This document shows positions 53,895 through 62,357 of a stretch of DNA of 64,000 bases, piece after piece. Positions within the stretch are counted from its first letter, which is position 1. Every line of letters starts with the position of its first letter. The stretch spans positions 1 to 64,000 of the forward strand of contig CAVWBH010000005.1 of NCBI GenBank assembly GCA_963753195.1, given 5' to 3'. The notes beneath the pieces were generated by a model. That model was not told the origin of the DNA and searched no databases. It saw only the letters and a program-made list of their open reading frames with translations. The stretch comes from Palsa-504 sp963753195. GTDB lineage: Bacteria > Actinomycetota > Actinomycetes > Streptosporangiales > Streptosporangiaceae. The translations under genes were made by a program, and so were the position numbers.

Positions 53895-55544
53895 ATGTGG
53901 CCGATGATGGGTACCGAGGCCGGATCGGCCGCGCCGGCCGCCGATGAGGCCACCCGGCGGTCGGTGCTGCGCGCCCGGCTGGCCGCGCCGATGCCCGATG
54001 ACCGGCCCTGGGGATGGCTCGGGCCGCTGCTGGTCACGGCGTTCGGGGCGTGGCTGCGGTTCGACCGGCTGGGCATCCCGCGGGCCCTGGTGTTCGACGA
54101 GACCTACTACGCCAAGGACGCCTGGAGCATCCTGCAGCACGGGGTCGAGTGGAACTACGTCACCAGCTCCGCCAACCCCAACCTGGCCAACGACCTGATC
54201 CTGCAGGGGCATACCACCGGCCTGTTCGCGGCCTGCAGCGGCAGCGGCTGCGGCGAGTACGTGGTCCAGCCCGAAGTGGGCAAGGAGCTCATCGCGATCG
54301 GCGAGTGGCTGTTCGGGCTCAGCTCCTTCGGCTGGCGGTTCTCCAGCGCGGTATTCGGGTCGCTGGCCATCCTGCTGATGTGCCGCATCGCCCGCCGGAT
54401 GACCCGCTCCACCCTGCTCGGCTGCGTGGCCGGGCTGCTGATGGCCCTGGACGGCCTGGAGTTCGTGCTGTCCAGGACCGGCATCCTGGACATCTTCCTG
54501 ATGTTCTTCATCCTGGCCGCGTTCGGCTGCATCGTCATCGACCGGGACGCGTCCCGGGCCGCGCTGGCCGACGGCGTCGCGCGCCGGGCGGGCGGCGACG
54601 CCGGGCCCCGGCTCGGCCTGCGCAAATGGCAGGTGGCCTGCGGGATACTCCTCGGCCTGGCGGTAGGGACCAAGTGGATCGCGGCCTGGTACATCATCGG
54701 GTTCGCCGGGCTCGTCATCGCCTGGGAGATCGGGGCCCGCCGGGCCGCGGGCCTGCCGTCGTTCGTCCGCGGCGCGTTCCGCGAAGCGCTCTGGCTGCCG
54801 CTCACGTTCATCGTGATCCCGCTGGTCGTCTACGTGGCCACCTGGAGCAACTGGCTGTTCACCAGCACCGGCTACTACCGGAACTACGGGCAGGAGCACG
54901 GCGTCACCACGCCGGTCATCTCCGCGCTGTACTCACTGTACGAATACCACCTGCAGGCCATCGGCTTCGGCCTGGGCCTGAGCACCCGGCACCCGTACCA
55001 GTCCCAGCCCTGGGACTGGCTGCTGATCACCCGGCCGGTCGCGTTCTTCTACGAGCAATACCGCGTGCCGGTCGCCAGCGCGCAGAACTACTGCCCGGCC
55101 CGCGGCTGCACCGGCCCGTACTGGTCGCAGGAGGTCCTGGCCATCGGCACCCCGCTGATCTGGTGGAGCGCCATGCTGAGCCTGGTGTTCTGCCTGGGCT
55201 GGTGGCTGCTGCACCGGGACTGGCGGGCCGGGGCGGTACTGCTCGGCGTGCTGGCCGGATGGGGGCCCTGGTGGCCGCTGGTCACCCGGACCAAGTTCTA
55301 TTACTACGCGCTGGAATTCGAGCCGTTCCTCATCTTGTCCATCGTGCTGTGCCTGGGGCTGATCCTCGGGCCGGCCGGGGCCAGCGTCCGGCGCCGCTCG
55401 ATCGGCGCGGGCATCGTCGGCGCGTACGTCCTGGCCGCGCTGATCATGTTCTGGTACTTCTACCCGGTCGTGGCGGCCAAGGTCATCCCGTACCCGGACT
55501 GGCTGAGTCACATGTGGTACCGGATCGGTCACGGCTGGATCTGA
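53895..55544 (+). CDS. Polyprenyl-phosphate-mannose:protein mannosyltransferase family (PMT, GT39)
   Basis: GT-C enzyme of 549 residues that transfers mannose from polyprenyl-phosphate-mannose to Ser/Thr of exported proteins. The first lumenal loop has F-D-E-T-Y-Y-A-K-D-A-W-S (catalytic D-E), then V-Q-P-E-V-G-K; about eleven helices follow, with G-T-K-W-I-A-A-W-Y and W-P-L-V-T-R-T-K-F-Y-Y-Y-A. ATG 53895 is used; ATGs at 53904 and 53907 are alternatives. The GT2 at 50099 could supply its lipid-linked sugar. Divergent from rsmI as in Mycobacterium. Confidence 0.93.
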   Translation: MWPMMGTEAGSAAPAADEATRRSVLRARLAAPMPDDRPWGWLGPLLVTAFGAWLRFDRLGIPRALVFDETYYAKDAWSILQHGVEWNYVTSSANPNLANDLILQGHTTGLFAACSGSGCGEYVVQPEVGKELIAIGEWLFGLSSFGWRFSSAVFGSLAILLMCRIARRMTRSTLLGCVAGLLMALDGLEFVLSRTGILDIFLMFFILAAFGCIVIDRDASRAALADGVARRAGGDAGPRLGLRKWQVACGILLGLAVGTKWIAAWYIIGFAGLVIAWEIGARRAAGLPSFVRGAFREALWLPLTFIVIPLVVYVATWSNWLFTSTGYYRNYGQEHGVTTPVISALYSLYEYHLQAIGFGLGLSTRHPYQSQPWDWLLITRPVAFFYEQYRVPVASAQNYCPARGCTGPYWSQEVLAIGTPLIWWSAMLSLVFCLGWWLLHRDWRAGAVLLGVLAGWGPWWPLVTRTKFYYYALEFEPFLILSIVLCLGLILGPAGASVRRRSIGAGIVGAYVLAALIMFWYFYPVVAAKVIPYPDWLSHMWYRIGHGWI

Positions 55545-55722
55545 GGCTTACAGCGTGCTCTGAGCTGCCCTTCAGCCTGCTTCCGGGAGCCGGTGCATAA
55601 TGGTTGGCAACGGGGCGCACTAGTTAGTCACGGGGGCAAAGTGACGTGATTTCCGCAACACTGGGTACGTTTTCGCGCTCCACTGCGTCTATATACGAAG
55701 AGATGACAACCCGGAGCGAACC
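55545..55722 (+). promoter_or_regulatory. Upstream region of the sigma-factor gene
   Basis: 178 nt without a gene, locally less G/C-rich. It holds an imperfect inverted repeat with arms GTCAC/GTGAC around 55627-55645. I looked for the SigR-type GGAAT/GTT promoter and found no clear copy. The ribosome binding site CGGAG precedes ATG 55723 by 7 nt. Confidence 0.4.
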
Positions 55723-56298
55723 ATGAGCCGAGCCGAACACTCCAGCGAAGACCGCGCGCGATTCGAGCGTGACGTCATCCCGCAGCTTGGCCAGCTGTAC
55801 CCGGCGGCGCTCCGGATGACCAGGAACCCCACCGACGCAGAGGACCTGGTCCAGGAGACGTCGGCCAAGGCCTACGCGGCGTTCGGCCAGTTCACCCCGG
55901 GCACGAATCTGCGGGCCTGGCTGAACCGGATCCTGACCACCACGTTCATCAACGTGTACCGCAAGCGGCGCCGGGAGCCGCAGCAAGCCCTCGGCGGCGA
56001 CCTGGCCGAATGGCAGATGTCGGCCGACCGGCTGGCGCCGCCGGTGCCGTCCGCCGAAACCCAGGCCCTGGACCGAACCACCGACTCCGACCTGCTGCGG
56101 GCGCTGCGGGAGCTGCCCGGCGAGTTCCGCACGGCGGTGTACCTGGCCGACATCGAGGGATACCCCTACCGGGAGATCGCCGAGATCATGGGCACGCCGG
56201 TCGGCACGGTCATGTCGCGGCTGCACCGCGGCCGCCGGAAGATCCGTGAGCAGCTGCTGGCCAGCGGGCACCGCGCCGCGCCCGCCGAGGGCGCCTGA
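55723..56298 (+). CDS. ECF RNA polymerase sigma factor, SigR/SigH type
   Basis: Sigma-70 family protein of 191 residues. Region 2: L-Y-P-A-A-L-R-M-T-R-N-P-T-D-A-E-D-L-V-Q-E-T then A-W-L-N-R-I-L-T-T-T-F-I-N; region 4: L-P-G-E-F-R-T-A-V-Y-L-A-D-I-E-G-Y-P-Y-R-E-I-A-E-I-M-G-T-P-V-G-T-V-M-S-R-L-H-R-G. These are very close to Streptomyces SigR and mycobacterial SigH, which run the thiol-oxidative stress response. Unlike those, no zinc anti-sigma gene (RsrA/RshA) follows; the next gene is asnB on the other strand. Confidence 0.92.
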   Translation: MSRAEHSSEDRARFERDVIPQLGQLYPAALRMTRNPTDAEDLVQETSAKAYAAFGQFTPGTNLRAWLNRILTTTFINVYRKRRREPQQALGGDLAEWQMSADRLAPPVPSAETQALDRTTDSDLLRALRELPGEFRTAVYLADIEGYPYREIAEIMGTPVGTVMSRLHRGRRKIREQLLASGHRAAPAEGA

Positions 56299-56302
56299 GG
56301 CC

Positions 56303-58219
56303 TCAGCCGACCGGCGCGGGCTCCCAGCCCAGGGCCACCGGGTCGTAGACGCGCTCGACGTAGATCTGGTGCCACAGGGAGAACACGACCAGCAGCCACA
56401 CCTGCCGCCAGGGCACCTCGGGGTCCCCGGCCCGGAAGCGGCGCAGCAGATCGGCCGCGGCGGCCTTGTTCAGCCACTGGCCGGTCTGGGCGGTACGGAT
56501 CACCTGCTCGGCGAAGCCGTACATGCCGCCGCTCAGCCAGTGCCCGAGCGGCACCGGAAAGCCGAGCTTGGCGCGCTCGGCGGCGGCCTGCGGGAGCAGC
56601 TCGCTGACCGCCTCGCGAAGCGCGAACTTGGTCGTGCCCGCCGCGGTCTTCTCCACCCGGGCCAGCCGGGCGGCGACCGCGAGCACCTCGCGGTCCAGGA
56701 AGGGCGTGCGGAGCTCCAGGCCGTGCGCCATGGCCATCCGGTCCGCCTTGACCAGGATGTCGCCCGGCAGCCAGGTGTTGATGTCGACCAGCTGCATGGT
56801 GGCGACGTCGTCCAGGCCGGCGTCGGCGGCCTGCCGGTAGACCGGGTCGGTCACGTCGAACTCGCTGCCGTTGCCGCCCCGGACCAGAACCCGGGCCTCC
56901 TCGGCGTGAAAGACGTACGCGTTGCCGATGTAACGGCGCGGCAGCGGTGTCGAGGTCCGGTTGAGCAGGCCCTTCCCTCGCTTGCCGACCGGCAGCTCGG
57001 CGGCGACCCGCCCGATCGTCGCCCGGCCCCAGCCGGGCAGCGCCCGCCCGGCCCGCACCACGCCTGGCTGGTAGTAGACGCCGTAGCCGCCGAACAGCTC
57101 GTCTGCTCCCTCGCCGGACAGCACCACCTTGACGTGCTTGCGGGCCTCGCGGGCCGCGAACCACAGCGGGACCGCCGCGGCGTCCGCCATCGGGTCGTCC
57201 AGGTGCCAGATGATCCTGGGCAGGGCAGCGACGAATTCGTCGGGGGTGATGACGTAGGGATGGGACTTCACGCCGAGCGCCGCCGCCGTCTGCGTCGCGA
57301 ACTCGATCTCGCTATACCCCTCGCGCTCGAATCCGACGGTGAAGGTCGCCAGCCCCGGAATCGACTCGGCGGCCAGCGCGCACAGCGTGGCCGAATCCAC
57401 GCCGCCGGACAGGAACGCGCCGACCGGCGCATCGCTGCGCAGGTGGACCGCGACCGAGTCGCGCAGCGCGGCCAGGATCTTCTCCGGCGAGGCCGACGAG
57501 GGGGACCTGGCCGGCCGGAGTTCGGGCCGCCAGTACCGGAACACGTCGACGCGGCCGCCGGGCCGGGCGATCAGCACGTGCCCCGGCGGCAGGGCCCGCG
57601 CGGGCGGCACCAGCGTGGCCGGCGCCGGGACGTACTGGAACGACAAGTACCGGCGCAGCGCGTCCGGGTCGATCGCGGTCACCTCGCCCGAGTCGGCCAG
57701 GGCCTTGCGCTCGGAGGCGAACCGCAGCTGCGGACCCGGCCCGGGCCGCTGGCCGCCGGCGGTCAGCGCGTAGAAGAACGGCTTGATGCCGAACGGGTCA
57801 CGCGCGCAGAACAGCTCCCGGGTCCGCCGGTCCCAGATAGCGAAGGCGTACATGCCCCGGAGCTGGCGGACGACGTCCTTGCCGAGCCACGCGTACATCT
57901 CGACCAGGACCTCGGCCGCGGACCTGGTGCGCAGCTGGACCCCGCGGGCCCCCAGGCGCTGGGCCAGCTCCACGTAGTTGTAGATCTCGCCGTCGAAGGC
58001 CAGCACGTAGCGGCCGTCCGCGGAGTACATCGGCTGGCGGACGTCAGCGGACAGGTCGATGACCGCCAGCCGCCTGAAGGCCAGGGCCAGATCGGGATCG
58101 GCGAAGTAACCCTCGTCATCGGGACCGCGATGGGCGACGCGCATGGCGGCCCGGCCCACCCAATCGGTATCGGGGCCTGCTCCGTCGGCCAGCGCCAGGC
58201 AGCCGGTCATTCCGCCCAT
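56303..58219 (-). CDS. asnB: Asparagine synthase (glutamine-hydrolysing) family protein lacking the Cys nucleophile
   Basis: 638 residues with a class II amidotransferase domain (about 1-200) and a synthetase domain with the PP-loop S-G-G-V-D-S-A. The amidotransferase keeps H-R-G-P-D-D-E-G, D-G-E-I-Y-N-Y and R-D-P-F-G-I-K-P, but it starts M-G-G-M-T-G-C where the family has M-C-G-I-A-G: the essential Cys2 is Gly (GGC at 58214-58216). No better start upstream is seen. So glutaminase activity is probably lost and free ammonia would be needed, or one base is wrong (TGC). Product may be asparagine or another amide. It ends 4 nt from the convergent sigma-factor stop. Confidence 0.88.
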   Translation of the reverse strand: MGGMTGCLALADGAGPDTDWVGRAAMRVAHRGPDDEGYFADPDLALAFRRLAVIDLSADVRQPMYSADGRYVLAFDGEIYNYVELAQRLGARGVQLRTRSAAEVLVEMYAWLGKDVVRQLRGMYAFAIWDRRTRELFCARDPFGIKPFFYALTAGGQRPGPGPQLRFASERKALADSGEVTAIDPDALRRYLSFQYVPAPATLVPPARALPPGHVLIARPGGRVDVFRYWRPELRPARSPSSASPEKILAALRDSVAVHLRSDAPVGAFLSGGVDSATLCALAAESIPGLATFTVGFEREGYSEIEFATQTAAALGVKSHPYVITPDEFVAALPRIIWHLDDPMADAAAVPLWFAAREARKHVKVVLSGEGADELFGGYGVYYQPGVVRAGRALPGWGRATIGRVAAELPVGKRGKGLLNRTSTPLPRRYIGNAYVFHAEEARVLVRGGNGSEFDVTDPVYRQAADAGLDDVATMQLVDINTWLPGDILVKADRMAMAHGLELRTPFLDREVLAVAARLARVEKTAAGTTKFALREAVSELLPQAAAERAKLGFPVPLGHWLSGGMYGFAEQVIRTAQTGQWLNKAAAADLLRRFRAGDPEVPWRQVWLLVVFSLWHQIYVERVYDPVALGWEPAPVG

Positions 58220-58266
58220 GCGTGCCGCCCCACGATCGCGATAATTCCAGCGCCCCCGTTCCCGGT

Positions 58267-59040
58267 CTACCTGGGCTGGAACCTTACCCCCCCGTCGAGG
58301 CGGATGACCTCGGCGTTCAGGTAGTCGTTCTCGATCACGCTGAGCACCAGCCCGGAGAATTCATCCGGGCGGCCCATCCGCTTGGGGAACGGGATCGGCG
58401 CGGCCAGCGCGGCCTTGAACGCCTCGGGGTCCGGGTTGAAGCCATAGATCGGGGTGTCGATGATGCCGGGGCAGATGGTGATGACCCGGACCCCGATGGC
58501 GGACAAGTCCCGCGCGGCGGGCACCGTCATCCCGATGATGCCGCCCTTGGACGCCGAGTAGGCGATCTGGCCGACCTGCCCCTCCATGCCCGCCACCGAG
58601 GACGTGTTGATGATGACGCCGCGCTGGCCATCGCCGTCGGCGGGCTCCGTCTTGGCCATGGCCGCCGCGGCGATGCGCATGAGGTTGAACGTGCCGATCA
58701 GGTTGATGCTGATGACCCGCTGATAGCTGGCCAGGTCATGCGGGGTGCCGTCCCGGCCGACCGTCCTCGCGGCCATGGCGATGCCCGCGCAGCTGACCGC
58801 GACGCGCAGCGGCGCCCCGGTGCTGGCCGCGGCGTCCACGGCGGCGCCGACCGATGCCTCGTCCACCACGTCGGTATGCGCGAACAAGCCGCCGATCTCG
58901 CCGGCCACCTGCTTGCCGCCCTCTTCATTCAGGTCGGCGATCACCACCCTGGCCCCCGCCGCGGCCAGCGCCCGCGCGGTCGCCTCGCCGAGCCCGCTCG
59001 CGCCACCGGAAACGATCGCCGCAGTACCATTCACGTCCAT
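58267..59040 (-). CDS. Short-chain dehydrogenase/reductase, 3-hydroxyacyl-CoA dehydrogenase type II-like
   Basis: NAD(P)-dependent oxidoreductase of 257 residues, one Rossmann domain. Cofactor loop S-G-G-A-S-G-L-G near residue 11; D-x-N-E-E after beta-2 (Asp suggests NAD); catalytic S in N-T-S-S-V-A-G and Y-S-A-S-K. The pattern A-G-M-E-G-Q-V-G-Q-I-A-Y-S-A-S-K-G-G is typical of the HSD10-like, fatty-acid or branched-chain 3-hydroxyacyl-CoA class. No beta-oxidation genes adjoin it, so the substrate is a guess. Confidence 0.88.
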   Translation of the reverse strand: MDVNGTAAIVSGGASGLGEATARALAAAGARVVIADLNEEGGKQVAGEIGGLFAHTDVVDEASVGAAVDAAASTGAPLRVAVSCAGIAMAARTVGRDGTPHDLASYQRVISINLIGTFNLMRIAAAAMAKTEPADGDGQRGVIINTSSVAGMEGQVGQIAYSASKGGIIGMTVPAARDLSAIGVRVITICPGIIDTPIYGFNPDPEAFKAALAAPIPFPKRMGRPDEFSGLVLSVIENDYLNAEVIRLDGGVRFQPR

Positions 59041-59158
59041 GCCGGGAGCATACCCGCCGCGGCCCGGGACACCCTGCGCCCGCGCGGAATTTCCTCCCTT
59101 ACGCCGCAGCTAGCTGGGGCCGCCGGGACCGCACCACGGCCCCGGCGGCCCAGCCCAG

Positions 59159-60568
59159 TCAGATGGCCGGGACCATGAGCTCACCCGGCTCATCCGGCTC
59201 AATGGGGAACAGCCCGGGCAGCGGGTCGGGATCAGCCACGTAGCCGGCCGGCTCCCACGGGAATCGTTCCGCGAACGCGGGCCGCAGGTCGGTGAGCCAG
59301 GCGGCGGCCGGGTCGAAGCTGGCGAAGAACGGCGTCCCCACCAGGCGCGGGTCGCGGGACTGGATCATGCGCAGCACGAAAACCTTGGCTCCGGCCACCT
59401 CGGCCACCCCGTCGATGCACACCTTCCCGGGGGTGGCCGACATCGACGGGCCGCGGACGGTACGGCACAGCCCCGAGACGCCCTGGTAGGCGTCGCGGAA
59501 AATCTCGTACCCGCGGGCCAGCGGCACGGCGAAGTAGTCCTGCGGCCCGGTGTCCCGCTCCACGAACATGTAGTACGGGATCATGCCCTGACGCACCTGC
59601 GCCCGCCACATGGCCCGCCATGTCTCCGGGTCGTCGTTGATCGTCCTGATCAGCGGCGCCTGGGTGCGGATCACCGCGCCGGTGCCCCTGATCCGGCGCA
59701 CCGCCTCGGCCAGCACCGGCGGGGTCAGCTCGCGCGGATGGGTGAAGTGCGCCATCAGGGCGAGGGTCCGGCCCGAGTCGACGACCTCACCGAACAGCCG
59801 CAGCGTCGCATCGGCGTCGGGGTCGGTGACGAATCGCTGCGGCCAGTACGACAGTGACTTGGTCCCGATCCTGATCGACTCCAGGTGATCCAGGCGCGGG
59901 TCGAGCAGCGGCTCGATATAGCGCCGCAGCACCGGCTCGCCCATGATCATCGGATCCCCGCCGGTGATCAGGACGCTGGTCACCTCCGGGTGCTCGCCGA
60001 GGTAGGCGACCAGCGTGCCGATATCATCGGTCGCCATTTTCAGCTCGGGCTCGTCCACGAACTGCGCCCACCGGAAGCAGTAGGTGCAGTACGCGTGACA
60101 GGTCTGGCCCTGCCGGGGGAAGAACAGCACCGTCTCCGGGTACTTGTGCTGCAGCCCCGGCAGCGACCTGCCGTGCAGGCGGGGCGCGTTCAGCAGCAGC
60201 TGCCCGGCCGGATGCGGGTTCAGCCGCATCCGGATCTCGTGCGCGGCTTCGCGCAGCGCGGGCTCCGGCGCCTGGGATTCGATCAGGCCGGCCAGCCGGC
60301 GCACGTCGGGCGCGGGCAGCATGTCAGGCTGGGGAAAGACGAGCCGGTAGATCGGGTCGTCCGGGGCCGCATCCCAGTCGATCAGGTTGTCGACCACATA
60401 CGAATTCGTCCGGAACGGCAGCACCGCGGCCACGGCCCGGATGGCCAGCCGCTCATCCGGCGTCAGCCCCGCTCGCGCCGTGAGCATGTCCAAGTGTTTC
60501 GCCGAGTACGCATGGAACCCGCGGCCGGGTGACCGGGCCGGCGGGACGAACTGCTTGATGTCTGTCAC
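59159..60568 (-). CDS. KamA-family radical SAM protein (lysine 2,3-aminomutase-like)
   Basis: 469 residues. The radical SAM motif is C-H-A-Y-C-T-Y-C-F-R-W, binding the 4Fe-4S cluster and SAM; V-L-I-T-G-G-D-P-M is the SAM-contacting GGDP region, and the PLP Lys is expected in the C-terminal part near P-G-K-V. Such proteins are lysine 2,3-aminomutases or relatives (EpmB-like, or other amino-acid aminomutases); I cannot tell which. GTG 60568 is chosen with GAGGGAGAAGG upstream; the open frame to 60640 adds Arg-rich residues. It stands alone with no partner gene such as an aminobutyrate or lysine-degradation enzyme. Confidence 0.87.
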   Translation of the reverse strand: MTDIKQFVPPARSPGRGFHAYSAKHLDMLTARAGLTPDERLAIRAVAAVLPFRTNSYVVDNLIDWDAAPDDPIYRLVFPQPDMLPAPDVRRLAGLIESQAPEPALREAAHEIRMRLNPHPAGQLLLNAPRLHGRSLPGLQHKYPETVLFFPRQGQTCHAYCTYCFRWAQFVDEPELKMATDDIGTLVAYLGEHPEVTSVLITGGDPMIMGEPVLRRYIEPLLDPRLDHLESIRIGTKSLSYWPQRFVTDPDADATLRLFGEVVDSGRTLALMAHFTHPRELTPPVLAEAVRRIRGTGAVIRTQAPLIRTINDDPETWRAMWRAQVRQGMIPYYMFVERDTGPQDYFAVPLARGYEIFRDAYQGVSGLCRTVRGPSMSATPGKVCIDGVAEVAGAKVFVLRMIQSRDPRLVGTPFFASFDPAAAWLTDLRPAFAERFPWEPAGYVADPDPLPGLFPIEPDEPGELMVPAI

Positions 60569-61237
60569 GCGCCTTCTCCCTCGTGGTGCGCGCCGCCCGG
60601 CGCAGGCGCCGTTGCATGCGCGAAATAGCCCTGATGACACCCCGCTCCCCAGCGGTTCCCCCCGAGCCTGGCCCCGCCCCCGGTAGCTGCACGGCCAGAA
60701 CTGCCTCCACTTTAATTACGCTCTGGCCACTGCGTAAGTTCCGATTATCCACCGCCTTTCTTTCCGACCTGACAAATACCATGCCGCGCAGGAAATATTC
60801 GCCGTAACCCCGGAAATGCGCAAGCGGCTGTTTTCTAATTCGACGCATTCTGCGGCGGCTTAGCCCGACAAGGCACGATGGCGGGCGTTACCGCCGGTGC
60901 GCCCGGTTCCTGCCCTGCCGCCGGCCGTCCCGCCCCGGGCCCGTGGCGACAGGCAACCTCAGGGGAAAGACCCGGCGAGTTCCGCGCTGGGGCCATAATG
61001 GGCCCACCAGACAGGCACTCTTCGCTGAAGGAACCGAAGGATGAGGCACCGTGGCGCCTTGGGTACGTGGTGTCTCCCCGGGGCGGCGGTCCCCCCGGCT
61101 TCCCCCCGTAACGGGCGGGAGTCCTCCCGCCCGGACGCCCCTTGGGTGATCCGCTGAGCACCGGGCCGGACAGCCCGGAGTGGCCGCCCGCGGCCCAGGA
61201 TGCGCAGGGCCCGGCCCGGAGCGGCCCGACGAGCTCG
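60569..61237. other. Long intergenic region with a low-GC island
   Basis: About 670 nt between kamA-like and plsX, divergent, so two promoters are expected. Bases 60705-60860 are the most A/T-rich part of this end of the window. At 61113-61132 two 9-nt arms, GGGCGGGAG and CTCCCGCCC, separated by TC, form a perfect inverted repeat upstream of plsX. Short open frames (for example 60878-61111) have no recognisable product. The usual plsX neighbours rpmF and the YceD gene are not here. Confidence 0.45.
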
Positions 61238-62338
61238 ATGAGAGCCGGGCCCGCCGGCGCTTCTCCGCCCGCCCGCACGCGGCCCGAACCGGTGCTGGCC
61301 GTCGACGCGATGGGCGGCGATCACGCCCCCGACGAGATCGTGGCGGGCGCGCTGGCCGCCCACCGCGAGCACGGGGTCCAGATCCTGCTCGCCGGTCCGG
61401 CCGCGCAGCTACGGCAGGCGCTGACCAAGATCGGGGTGGATCCCGGGTCCGGCGAACTCGGCATCGTGCCCGCGGAGGACAACCTGGCCATGGACGAGGG
61501 CGCGCTGGCCAGCCTGCGGCGCCCGCGCTCGAGCGTGGCCGTGGCCTGCCAGCTGGTCCGGCGCGGGGAGGCGGCCGCGGTCGTGTCGGCCGGGTCAACC
61601 GGCGGCGTGGTCGCCACCGCGAGGCTGCGGCTGCGGTCACTGCCGGACGTGCCGCGGCCGGGGCTGGCCGTGGTGCTGCCGACCCGGCCCGGCCGGACCG
61701 TGCTCATCGACGCGGGTGCCACCGCCGACCCCAAGCCGGAGATGCTCGTGCAATTCGGCCAGCTCGGCGTGGCCTACGCGCAGCTCGCGCTGGGCGTGGC
61801 CGCCCCGCGGGTCGGGCTGCTCACCATCGGGGCGGAGCCCGGTAAGGGAAACAGGTTCACCAGGCGGGCGCATGAGCTGCTGGCCGCCGATCCGCCGCAC
61901 GGCGCGCTCCCGCTCGGCTTCGCGGGAAACGTCGAAGGCGGCGACCTGCTGGCCGGCGAGGTCGACGTGATCGTGACCGACGGCTTCACCGGGAACGTCG
62001 CGCTGAAGACGCTGGAGGGCTCCATCCGGTTCGCGGCGGCCGAGCTGCGGGCCGCGGTCACCGCGACGCCGGCCGCGCGGCTCGGCGCCTTCCTCCAGCG
62101 CCGAGGCCTGCGCGACATGGCGGCCAGGCTGGACGCGGAGAGCTACGGCGGGGCCGTCCTGCTCGGCCTGGGCGGAACGGTGGTCATCGCCCACGGCGCC
62201 AGCACGGCCCGCGCGATCACCTCCGCCTGCCTGCTCGCGGCCGACCTGGCCCGCGGCGAGATCACCGAGAAGATCACCCAGCGGCTCGGCCCCGGTCGCG
62301 GCGCGAGGGGCGGCGGGCATTTCCTCCGCCGCCCCTGA
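61238..62338 (+). CDS. plsX: Phosphate acyltransferase PlsX
   Basis: Forms acyl-phosphate from acyl-ACP for phospholipid synthesis, about 366 residues. L-A-V-D-A-M-G-G-D-H-A-P is the family N-terminal motif; S-A-G-S-T-G-G, G-F-A-G-N-V-E-G, V-T-D-G-F-T-G-N-V-A-L-K and Y-G-G-A-V-L-L-G-L follow. The start is uncertain: TTG 61142 and ATG 61238 are both in frame, and neither has a strong ribosome binding site. It is placed apart from fab genes, followed after 19 nt by argS. Confidence 0.9.
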   Translation: MRAGPAGASPPARTRPEPVLAVDAMGGDHAPDEIVAGALAAHREHGVQILLAGPAAQLRQALTKIGVDPGSGELGIVPAEDNLAMDEGALASLRRPRSSVAVACQLVRRGEAAAVVSAGSTGGVVATARLRLRSLPDVPRPGLAVVLPTRPGRTVLIDAGATADPKPEMLVQFGQLGVAYAQLALGVAAPRVGLLTIGAEPGKGNRFTRRAHELLAADPPHGALPLGFAGNVEGGDLLAGEVDVIVTDGFTGNVALKTLEGSIRFAAAELRAAVTATPAARLGAFLQRRGLRDMAARLDAESYGGAVLLGLGGTVVIAHGASTARAITSACLLAADLARGEITEKITQRLGPGRGARGGGHFLRRP

Positions 62339-62357
62339 TCGCCGATACGCTGGAACC

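Noticed and set aside
60878..61111. Possible rpmF (L32) gene before plsX
   Set aside because: rpmF often precedes plsX, but the frame lacks the basic N-terminus and zinc-type residues of L32.
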